Shown here: positions 55,562 through 64,000 of the stretch, piece after piece
Numbering within the stretch: the stretch's first letter is position 1
Layout of the letters: every line of letters begins with the position of its first letter
Source of the DNA: Platanthera guangdongensis
Lineage: Eukaryota; Streptophyta; Magnoliopsida; Asparagales; Orchidaceae
Length of the DNA: 64,000 nt
Direction: 5' to 3'
Assembly (NCBI GenBank): GCA_039583875.1
Contig: CM077165.1
Span: 78,294,757 to 78,358,756, forward strand
Made by a program: the position numbers and the translations under genes
The notes under the pieces: generated by a model
What the model saw: the letters and a program-made list of their open reading frames with translations, nothing else
Databases searched by the model: none
Told to the model about the DNA's origin: nothing

Positions 55562-58395
55562 TTACTTCTTTTGCTTTTTCTGCTTGGACCTGTCTTCAGT
55601 TGGTTTCTCCCATGGATTTTTGAAAATGATTTTTCTCTTGGGATCTGAAGCTTGAGCCCTTGTCATAGTCATATCAGCTGCCCCAATAATATTCAATGAT
55701 GTAGCTCTGGGGACAACTATTTCTGGATGGAGTTTCATATAATCATCAACATTGAACAGTTTATTGCCTTTGTCAAACCTTTTCAACTCTTATTTTCTGT
55801 ACTTTGACATTGTTGTGAATCCTGAAATATCTTTTCCTTCAGTCTTGGCTTTGTTAATCAAAGATAGTCCAATTAATTCCTGGTATCTAGCCATTCTTGC
55901 AGTATTAGCAGTTTCAGGATCTTCAAATGGAGTTGGAGGAGAGTAAGGCCTTTTTGGACTGTCAGCTTTTTATACTTCAGAGGTTTGTTGCTGCTGTTGT
56001 TGATGCTGTTGTTGACTACCTGAGGATTGCTGCCTCTGCTGGCTGCTTCCAGATAATCTCCCAGACTGTCTCTGATATGTTTGCATGGGGGCAGATCTCT
56101 GGGAGCTAGAGCCAGAGGCACCAGCTGCTGGAGGAGGAGGAGGAGGAGGAGGTGGATCCTTCCTGAATCTATGCACTGGAGGAGGGGAATATCTCCTACT
56201 TCTTTTCTTTCCTTCTACTGATTCTTGGATAGCCATATCCATGCAGGCATTCCCTTGTATGGAGCAACATTGTGCAGAATATCATAAGGGGTGTCAGTAG
56301 TGGGATTTGGCTTGGGAGCTGGAGGAGGAGGAGCCTTTCTTTTCTTAGACAGCATTTTCTTTTTCTTACTGGCAGCATCTTCATCTGAGTCATCATCATC
56401 ATCTTCACTGTCAGAATCAGAACCCTGAGGGTTATCATACAAGGCATCCAAAGCTTTTAGAGCTTTATCAGAAATAACAGCTTTTGTTGTAGAGGCAGCG
56501 GCAGAAGTTGAGGATTCTGGAACTGGAACTGGAGCTTCAGCAACAGGAGAGGAGGGAGCTGCACAGGAAATAGAAATAGTAGGGACAGAGCTTTCAGCTA
56601 CTGCCTTATTCTCTTCTTCAATGTCAGCTAGTATTAGCTCATCCAAATTAGGCATGGGAGAGTCATCCATGACAAAGCTTGGGGCTGAAATATCTTCTGG
56701 AATGACTTCTGGACTGTCTGCAGAGATTGAAGCTGGGATATCAAAACTGTCACAGAGTTGCTTAGCAACTTCTGGACTTACTGGAGAGGTGTAGGTTACA
56801 ATAGCCAAATGTGTCTTAGCAAAGGATAACTGTACAAAAATAGTATCAAAACTTCTCAACAAAGCAGATAAATTAACTGTGGGATTTAACTGGAAATCAC
56901 CAACAGGTTTTATTTGCTCAACTGACTCATCCAAATCAATGTAAGTGTCCATAAAATGAATTAATTCAATCATCTCAGAATCAAATTCTATCAAAATTTC
57001 TGCAACTGTATCTGAATCTGCATTTGTTGTAGAGGGAACTACTGCTGTGACTACTACTGCTGCTGCATCTGCATCTGCTGCAACTTCATCACTGAGCATC
57101 TCCCCCTGCCTGGGTTCAGGAGAACCTGGAGCCAGGCCCCTGGATGAAGAGGGGACAGTAGATAGGGCAGAAATCTAGGCAGATAAAGAATTGATGGAGG
57201 TCACAAGAGGTGTAATGGCCTCTTGGATGAGAGATTTGATGAGGGGAGTGAGCAAGGATATGATGGTAGATGGATCAAATGGGGAAGGGGAAGAGGATGG
57301 AATAACATGAGTGGATGGAGATGAAGAGGGAATGTTGGCATCTGGCATGACAACATCTGTGGGTATGTTGTAAGATGGAATGGAGGATAAGTGTGGAGGA
57401 AGAGGAGACTGAGGAGGTGTAGGAATAGATGTCTCATGGGGTGAAGCAGGGGTTGTTGGAATATTGGTGATGTCAAGAGGTGGAGATGGTGGTGGAGTGG
57501 GCACTTGAGGATGTGTTAGAGATTTAGGTGTGGAAGAAGGAATGGAGGAGGAAGGGAGTTGTTGGGCTGGAAGTGTAGGAAGAGATGATGGAGATGGAAT
57601 GACCTCTTCTACAAGGAGGGGAGTGGCTTTCACAGCCCTGGTGCTCTCAGAAGGTTGGATGGAAGAGGAAGAAGCCTTGGAGGGCTTGGAGATAGTCCTC
57701 TCCCATCTGCCGAACAAGGCGCAGGTGAGGCGCTTGCTGGCGTTGATGAAGATGGTCAGGGAGACCATGAGTTCACCAGCCTTCTCTTGAAGAAAAATTC
57801 CCAAAATTCTGCCGAAGCAGACTTCTTTCTTGCTATTCTTTTTCTTTATCAACTCAAAGAAAATTGTGCCCCAGTTAACATGTCGCTTGTTAACCACTGC
57901 GCACATCACGAGGAATTGGTAGCGGGTGATGTAGTCGTGCACTGAGTGCTTATCCATCAGCACTTTCCCTACAATGTCCGCCAAGAACTGGTACGAGGCA
58001 GACAGTTGCTTCTTCAACAGCCTGTTAGGGTTGCTTCCTAAGAACCCCATTAACTTCAGCATATCACCAAATTCTTCAGAGTGCATTTCCATGTTATATT
58101 CTCCATTGACTAATCCAAAAATCTTAGAAATACTTGCGGGAGATAATGAAACAGCAGTACTCCCGATAGTTCCTGAGAAGGTATCATCCTCAGAAGCAGT
58201 AGATGTGTATACCCATTCCCTGATTTCAGTCGCATGCAGTTTAATTCGCCTGGTCATGAAGTCCTTGAGATGAAGTTCTTCTAGTAGTTCCAATATATAT
58301 AGAAAGATGGGGTCAGAATGTTTGAAAGAATCGAAGTCCATATCGAAACTAGTATCAAATTTCATTGCAGGGAGGGTGCTTGCTGTAATCGCCAT
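55562..58395 (-). pseudogene. Accessory ORF of SIRE-like element (A2), ~940 codons
   Basis: Best copy of the accessory gene. ATG at 58395 (MAITASTLPAMKFDTSFDMD). Open for 406 codons to a TAG (57175-57177, from CAG), then in the same frame to about 56215, then shifted to a Pro- and Gln-rich part and a C-terminus ending KKQKK at 55562. Domain order is as in A1: N-terminal domain ~230 residues, Ser/Pro/Thr-rich 150, middle with ILIEFDSEMIELIHFMDT and LLRSFDTIFVQL, acidic run of Asp/Glu/Ser (about 56390-56420), KKKKMLSKKRKAPPPPAPKP nuclear-localisation-like patch, then SGSSQQRQQSSG. TTCTTGCAG precedes the ATG by seven bases, as in A1. Function unknown; no membrane segment seen. Confidence 0.85.
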
Positions 58396-58509
58396 TGATG
58401 ACCTGCAAGAAAATCACAGAGAAAAACGACAATCAAGAGTAAAAGAACTGAAAGCGCGGGACGGAGGTCGAAGAAAACCTAGATATAAGTTTTCCAGAAT
58501 ATGAATCGA

Positions 58510-58793
58510 CAATCTCCGTTCCACGAAAAAGAAAAATTCTTCGAACTGAGCTCGACGAAATAAATTATAGACAGACAATTCGTCGATCTCATTCAGAAGA
58601 ATTGAAAACAGTTCGTCGAACTCCGTTCGATGAAATATCTTCTGAAGCAAAGTTCGTCGATCTCCGTTTGACGAAAATTATTTCCACACAGAGAATTCGT
58701 CGATCTCCGGTTGACGAGAATCACTCAAACTTTCCCAAATTCGTCGAATTTCGTTCGACGAACTCTGGAAAATTCGTCGAATGCAGACATAAA
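58510..58793 (-). repeat. Hairpin-rich spacer between pol and accessory ORF (A2)
   Basis: Contains TTCGTCGAACTCCGTTCGATGAA, TTCGTCGATCTCCG.TTGACGA and similar inverted repeats (58612-58634, 58652-58673, 58697-58718, 58740-58763). Loops are 6-9 nt. Same place as in A1 43557-43950; the individual stems are conserved in position with scattered mismatches. Confidence 0.75.
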
Positions 58794-58986
58794 CTAAGTT
58801 AACTCTTCTCCATTAATCATTCCCAGTTAATTTATAAAGAACAGATGGGTTTTCTCATCCAAGGGCTTGGTGAAAATGTATGCTCTCTGTACGTTAGTAG
58901 GAATATGGATTAAGTTAATTTTCTTTTTATCTACATTATCTCTAATGAAATGATGTCTTATTTCAATATGTTTAGTCCTAAAATGG
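58794..58986 (-). pseudogene. C-terminal end of A2 pol (RNase H)
   Basis: Minus-strand RTKHIEIRHHFIRDNVDKK ... IFTKPLDEKTHLFFIN, then a TAA in place of the Gln codon and the pol stop at 58794. It is separated from the upstream part (63712-64000) by element B, inserted in the HH-RTKH region. Confidence 0.9.
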
Positions 58987-59350
58987 TGTTGAAGTTGGTG
59001 ACCGGGCGGTCTGTCTTGGCGGGTTGAAGACCGCGCGGTCTGGCGGTTTGACTCGCCGACTTGTAAACCGGGCGGTCTAGCGATCTTCACAGGCGACCTC
59101 TCTGCTTTTCTTGTTGTAGCCGTGCGGTTAGTCCTTCTGCCTAACCGCGCGGCTTGTGCGGTTTACTTTGTACAGTCCGCTTAGCTTGTAAATTTTTAGT
59201 CCCACATCTCTTATTTGTATTCTCTCATCTCTCCTCCATTCTATATAAGGGAGGGCATACCTTTGTAATAGTTATCTTTTTTTGGATAATAAAATTTCAA
59301 TTATTCAAAAGCTTATCCGCTTGTTCTCTCTTTTTCGCTACTTTCTAACA
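58987..59350 (+). repeat. 5' LTR of element B
   Basis: Starts TGTTGAAGTTGGTGACCGGG and ends TTTCTAACA. It contains repeated ACCGGGCGGTCT/GCGGT words, GTCCCACATCTC, and TATATAAG at 59243-59250. Confidence 0.95.
59243..59250 (+). promoter_or_regulatory. TATA box of B LTR
   Basis: TATATAAG followed by GGAGGGCATACC, ~100 bp before the LTR end. Same in the 3' LTR (63603-63610); C has TATAAAAG and E TATAAATA at the equivalent place, each followed by a GGG-containing block. Confidence 0.65.
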
Positions 59351-59362
59351 TGGTATCAGAGG
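59351..59362 (+). other. Primer-binding site, initiator tRNA-Met (element B)
   Basis: TGGTATCAGAGG directly after the LTR. Confidence 0.92.
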
Positions 59363-60118
59363 ACACGGTCATTTCCTCCTAATTCTGTGCGCTCTCTGTT
59401 GTTCGCGGCTTGTTTTCCGCTTTCTGCGACCTATTTCGCGACTTGCCTTCTCTTCTGTCCGCTGCCCTGTTCGCGCGGCTTGTTTATGTCCGCTGCCCTG
59501 TTCGCGCGGCTTGCTTCTTCTTGGTTCTCTTCTCCTACTGCTATTCGTCGCAGCGACCTGTTTCCTTGTCGCCGCGCTCCTTGTTCTTTCTTGCCTCTCC
59601 GACTTCCTAGTCGTTGCGGCCTTGTCTCTACCCGCTGCGGACTTCTTCTCCCTGTCCGCCTCTGCTTTCCCCATTTCCTCTTGTCTCTATACTCGCGGTT
59701 TGCTGTTGTGATCTGCCTGACCGTGCGGGTTGTTCCTATCTCACCTGCATCTTGGTCGCGGTCACCTACTCTTCCCTCTCTTCTGTTCGCTCGGCATTTT
59801 CAGTCCGCGCGACCTCTTCCCCGTTGTGCCTTGTTCTGCTTCCTAGCCGCTCGTGTTCACGCGGCTTCTTCCCTTTAACCCGCTGCTGTTTCACGCGGGT
59901 TGCTCTCTTTTCCTCTCCCCGCGGCTTTCTCTCTGTTCGCGCGGATTCTTCCTTGTTTGCGCGGCCTCTCTGCCTTTCTTCCTTTAGCCGCTCCTGCTTG
60001 TTAGTCGCCGCGACCTCCTGGTTCAGTCGCGCGGCTTGTGCTCTGCACCTTGGTCGTGGCCCTTCTTGCCGCTGGTGTGCTATCACCGAGACCGCTGCAG
60101 TTTCTTCTTCCTCCCTTC
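59363..60118 (+). other. Pyrimidine-rich leader of B in place of gag
   Basis: 756 bp, CT-rich with many GCGCGGCTT, GCGACC and TTGTTCGC words. A 198-codon Ser/Arg/Leu/Cys-rich frame (59282-59878) starts inside the LTR and has no gag feature. Near 60065 GCCGCTGGTGTGCTATCACCGAGA matches the block in C and E, so the leader is a shared, inherited part of this lineage. Confidence 0.75.
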
Positions 60119-63100
60119 ATGGCTTTCATATCCTCCTCCAAGCCATTTGCCTCGGTTGTCACGTCTTCTGGTCGTGCACACGTTGTTACTCAGGGAAAAT
60201 GGCTGATCGACACTGGTGCTACGAATCATATGACCGGCCATCTCCCGTGTTTCTCTCTCCTAGAAAAACATGCTCGCTTGCCCCCGGTTATTCTCGCTGA
60301 CGGCTCTTCATCATCGGTCCATGGAACAGGGACAGTTCATGTCACTCCGTCTCTTCACTTGGCGGATACTCTCTACGTGCCCCAGTTCCCGTGCAACTTA
60401 TTATCTGTTACCTCTCTTTGCAAGCAATTACAGTGTTCCATCATATTTACTTCTACTTCTTGCTCTTTTCAGGATCCGGACTCCCAACGGATGATTGCTA
60501 CTGGGACTGAGAGTGGCGGCTTATACTTCCTGGACAACATTTCTGCTTTTTCCACCTTCTCCTCCACCTCCACAGATCTTCTCCAATGGCATCTCCGCCT
60601 TGGTCATGCTCCTCCCCGTCTTCTTCGTCAACTTCTGCCCCACCTTCCTCCTCAAAGTCCTCCGCTCAACTGTGAGGCCTGTCAGCTTGGCAAGCATCAC
60701 CGCTCCTCCTTCCCTCCAAAGCACGTTCGTAGCTCTACCCGTCCGTTTGATCTTATCCACTCCGATATCTGGGGTCCTTCTCCTACTCTTACCATTGGTC
60801 GGGGTAGTTCCTATTTTGTCACGTTCATTGATGATTTCTCTCGCTGTACGTGAGTGTAACTATTAAAAGATCGCTCCGAATTATTCTCTGTATGGACATC
60901 CTTCTATCTCATGATCAAAACTCAGTTTGGTGTTTCTATCCAAGTTTTTCGATCTGATAATGCCCAAGAATATCTCAGTCGTGACTTCTCTACATTCTGC
61001 ATGCAAAATGGGATTCTTCATCAAATTAGTTGTGTCTATACTTCACAACAAAATGGTATGGTCGAACGCAAAAACCGTCACCTGCTCGATGTCGCTCGCA
61101 CCTTGATGACCCAGATGCATGTTCCTCGCTCCTATTGGGGCTATGCTGTTCTCCTTGCCTGCTACCTCATCAATCGCATTCCCTCCACAGTTCTCCACGG
61201 CCAAACCCCGTTCTCCATTTTGTATCCGGGCAAGGAGCCGTTTCCTCTTCCTCTCCAAATCTTTGGATGCACTGCCTTTGTGCATACCCCTTCTGCCACC
61301 CGTGATAAGCTCTCCCCTCGCTCCACCAAATGTGTCTTTCTGGGGTACTCCACCACTCAGAAAGGCTACTGTTGCTTTGATCCCATCCTTCGTAAGCAGT
61401 TCGTCTCTGCTGACGTCACCTACTTCGAGAATACCTCCTACTTCTCGGATGACTCCTCTCCTCTTCTCCCAGCTTCTGATTCTCCTGCCGTTCCCTTCGT
61501 TCCCTCGCCTCCTACTACACTCTCCACCCATACACCGTCTCCACCCCCTCCTCTTCCTCCACCTCTCTCTCTCCCTTCTCCACCACCCTCTCCCTCATCT
61601 CCGCTGTCGTCGCTCTCTTCTCCCGGGCCAGCTTTCTCTACCATGGATGCTCCGGATGCCACGGGCCCGGCTGACCTGGATCTTCCTATAGCTCTTCGCA
61701 AAGGGGTGCGGACGTGTACCTTACACCCCCTTGCTGCTGTTGTTTCCTATGATCGTCTTACTCCTTCTCGCAGGGCATTTGCACTGGCTATCTCTGCCAC
61801 TGCCACACCCAGCTCCTATCAGGAGGCCCTTGCTATTCCTCACTGGAAGATGGCCATGGATGAGGAAATGGTGACCCTAACTGAGCGGGGTACCTGGACT
61901 CTTGTTCCTCCTCCTTTCGGTACTGATGTTGTTGGCTGTCGCTGGGTCTTTGTGGTCAAATTTAGCCCAGACGGCACTGTGGATCGGTATAAGGCTCGCC
62001 TTGTTGCTAAGGGCTTTACTCAGACCTATGGGGTTGATTAATTTGACACCTTCTCTCCTGTGGCTCGTCTCAACACTATCCGGGTTCTTCTCTCTGTGGC
62101 CGTCAATCGGGATTGACCGATTTCTCAGCTGGACGTCAAGAATGCCTTCCTTTATGGTGATCTTCACGAGGCCATTTACATGGAGCAACCTCCTGGGTAT
62201 GTTGCTCAGGGGGAGACACGAGTATGCCGGCTGCAGAAGGCAATTTATGGCCTCAAGCAGAGTCCTCGAGCTTGGTTTGACAAGTTCAGCGGCATTGTGG
62301 CGGCTGTTGGTTTTGTGCGAAGCTCTGCTGATCACTCTCTCTGTTTTTGCAAAACTCCTTCTGGGCTGGTTGTTCTTGCTGTGTACGTCAATGATATTCT
62401 TCTCACTGGCGATGACCAGGAAGGGGTAGCCCTGACAAAGCGACATCTTCGCCAACATCTGATCACTAAAGATATGGGCTCTCCAAAGTACTTTCTGGGG
62501 ATCGAACTCTCTCGGAAGCCCGACTCCTTAGTTCTCTCTCAGCGTAAGTATGCCCTTGATCTTTTAAAAGAGGCAGGATTAACTGGAGCTAAACCTGCCC
62601 GATGCCCCATGGCTACTGGGGAGGACAAAACCTGGACAGATGATTCGCCTCCTCTTTCAGATAGTTCGCGGTACAGGCGTCTGGTTGGTAAGCTCATATA
62701 TCTCACAGTGACCAGACCCGACATTTCCTATGCTGTGGGCAAGGTGAGTCAATTCATGCAAGCGCCTTGGGAGTGTCATCTACAGTCCGCCTTGCGGATC
62801 TTGGAGTATGTCAAAGCAGCGCCTGGGAAAGGATTACTTTTTCAGAAGAATGGTCATCTGAGGATTGAAGCCTACTCAGATGCAAGTTATGCTGATGACA
62901 AAGGGGATCGCAAGTCAACCTCAGGTTTTTGCACCTTTGTTGGGGGAAATCTGGTGAGTTGGAAGAGCAAGAAGCAGTCTGTTGTCTCCAAGTCCAGTGC
63001 AGAAGCTGAGTATCACAGTATGGCGTCAACCACTTGTGAGTTGAAATGGTTGCGGGCTCTCATGCTAGATTTAGGAGAGGTGTACAACCATCTTCTACCA

Positions 63101-63340
63101 ATGTTCTGTGATAACAAGGCCGCCATATACATCTCCAAAAATCCGGTATTCCATGAAAGAACAAAGCACATTGAGGTTGACTGCCATTTCATTCGTGAAG
63201 AGATTTTAAAAGAACAAATTTGCACTCTGTTTGTCACGTCTGATAAAGAGCTAGCTGACATCTTCACCAAGCCAGTTTCCGCCTCGTTTCTGCATGTTTG
63301 CGACAAGCTGGGCATGATTGATATATATGCTCCAGCTTGA
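60119..63340 (+). pseudogene. copia pol, protease to RNase H, no gag (element B)
   Basis: One frame of 1,074 codons from ATG 60119 to TGA 63338 with no frameshift. Domains: short Ser-rich N-terminus, protease WLIDTGATNHMTG (60201 on), pre-integrase WHLRLGHAPPRLL, zinc CEACQLGKHH, integrase core (DIWGPSPTLTIGRG ... SDNAQEYLS ... TSQQNGMVERKNRH), Pro/Ser linker, RT with [12 protein letters not shown] and [13 protein letters not shown] (62378-62416), RNase H ending DIYAPA. Stops: TGA 60851, TAA 60857, TAA 62039, TGA 62114. Usual copia polyproteins carry ~300-400 residues of gag upstream of the protease; here only ~27 residues precede it. Confidence 0.93.
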
Positions 63341-63347
63341 GGGGGAG

Positions 63348-63711
63348 TGTTGAAGTTGGTGACCGGGCGGTCTGTCTTGGCGGGTTGAAGACCGCGCGGT
63401 CTGGCGGTTTGACTCGCCGGCTTGTAAACCGGGCGGTCTAGCGATCTTCACAGGAGACCTCTCTGCTTCTCTTGTTGTAGTCGTGCGGTTAGTCCTTCTG
63501 TCTAACCGCGCGGCTTGTGCGGTTTACTTTATACAGTCCGCTTAGCTTGTAAATTTTTAGTCCCACATCTCTTATTTGTATTCTCTCATCTCTCCTTCAT
63601 TCTATATAAGGGAGGGCATACCTTTGTAATAGTTATCTTTTTTTGGATAATAAAATTTCAATTATTCAAAAGCTTATTCGCTTGTTCTCTCTTTTTCGCT
63701 ACTTTCTAACA
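63348..63711 (+). repeat. 3' LTR of element B
   Basis: 364 bp, same ends as the 5' LTR. Differences by eye: GGCGACC/GGAGACC, AGCCGTG/AGTCGTG, CTGCCTA/CTGTCTA, CTTTGTA/CTTTATA, CTCCTCC/CTCCTTC, TATCCGC/TATTCGC and two more. Followed by the AATGG duplication. Confidence 0.95.
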
Positions 63712-64000
63712 AATGGTGAACTGGATTTTGTGTTATAGCAATAGCACTAGTATTACCACAAAATAATATTGAATTATTTAAGTTGACACCATAGTCTAGG
63801 AGTTGGTTCTGTATCCATAACATCTGTGAACAGCAGCTGTCAGCAGCCATGTATTCTGCTTCTACAATTGATGTAGACACAGATGTCTGCTTTTTACAAA
63901 ACCAGGAGACAGGTCTCATACCCAGGAACTGGCAAGTTCCAGAGGTACTCTTCCTGTCCACTCTACATCCAGCATAGTCAGCATCTGAGTATCTAGTTAA
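63712..64000 (-). pseudogene. RNase H part of A2 pol, upstream of the B insertion
   Basis: Minus-strand SDADYAGCRVDRKSTSGTC ... FLGMRPVSWFCKKQTSVSTS ... AEYMAADSCCSQMLWIQNQL ... SAIAITQNPVHH, open through the window edge. It keeps Trp and Gln codons where A1 has stops (43153, 43180). Joined at the AATGG duplication to 58986. Confidence 0.92.

Larger units (their letters stand above)
58987..63711 (+). mobile_element. Complete gag-less copia element B
   Basis: 4,725 bp with 364-bp LTRs and a perfect target duplication AATGG (58982-58986 and 63712-63716). Order: LTR, initiator-Met primer site, 756-bp leader, pol, purine tract GAGGGGGAG (63339-63347), LTR. The two LTRs differ at about eight positions, nearly all transitions, so the insertion is fairly recent. 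No gag is present. It sits in the RNase H region of A2. Confidence 0.95.
53829..64000 (-). mobile_element. SIRE-like copia element A2, interrupted by B
   Basis: Minus-strand counterpart of A1: 3' LTR (55368 to 53829), purine tract, accessory ORF, hairpin spacer and the end of pol. The pol sequence continues at 63712-64000 after element B and runs out of the window. B occupies 58987-63711. A2 was inserted in the 3' LTR of C. Confidence 0.9.

Noticed and set aside
59282..59878. 198-codon frame upstream of pol in B as a possible new gag
   Set aside because: It starts inside the LTR, crosses the primer site, is Ser/Arg/Leu/Cys-rich from CT-rich DNA, and has no counterpart frame in C or E.

Overview
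The window is plant nuclear DNA, almost certainly an angiosperm heterochromatic region, and I see no host gene in it. Evidence for a plant: Ty1/copia and Ty3/gypsy LTR retrotransposons of plant-specific types (SIRE-like copia with an extra 3' ORF, a chromodomain Tekay/Del-type gypsy, TAT/Ogre-lineage gypsy, an Athila-like element primed by tRNA-Asp), initiator-Met primer sites (TGGTATCAGAG), plant-type TATA boxes in LTRs, and CG/CHG-type decay (CGA, CAA, CAG and TGG codons turned into stops). All coding regions are decayed, so each is annotated as a pseudogene. A 500-N scaffold gap lies at 39236-39735.

Left half (1-26277). The end of a gypsy LTR (J, 1-1067) sits in a minus-strand copia element (I', 1068-4335). 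An anonymous segment X (4336-4493, resuming at 20614-21894) is split by element H (4494-20613; 1.9-kb LTRs, perfect 5-bp target duplication CCTCC). H carries only a TAT-type gag, a foldback element with a tRNA-like core, and a tandem array of splice-site-like units. H's 5' LTR was itself hit by a full-length 8.2-kb copia element I (5776-13973; duplication AGACT/GGACT), a relative of I'. X also carries a decayed ORF of unknown function. Next comes a truncated copia element E (about 21895-23711) interrupted by an Athila-like element F (23712-26277).

Middle (26278-39235). F is interrupted by D, a Tekay/Del-like chromovirus with unusually long LTRs (5,069 bp). It has a gag frame, a candidate 116-nt intron, and then protease, RT, RNase H, integrase and a chromodomain-like tail. 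Its 3' LTR runs into the gap.

Right half (39736-64000). A SIRE-like copia element A1 (39736-48387) with a ~910-codon accessory ORF downstream of pol lies inside a minus-strand TAT/Ogre-lineage element G (48388-50463). G is also interrupted by copia C (50464-53828 and beyond). C's 3' LTR is interrupted by a second SIRE-like element A2 (minus strand, 53829 to beyond the window), and A2's RNase H region holds copia B (58987-63711, perfect duplication AATGG). The nesting order is G > C > A2 > B.

Most notable: B, C and E form a copia lineage with no gag, and B and C share an altered YVND catalytic box. The two SIRE-like copies share a large accessory ORF behind a conserved splice acceptor, and arrays of TCGTCGA/TCGACGA hairpins. 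D's LTR holds a duplicated two-hairpin module with compensatory base changes. H carries an array of alternating 3' and 5' splice-site motifs.
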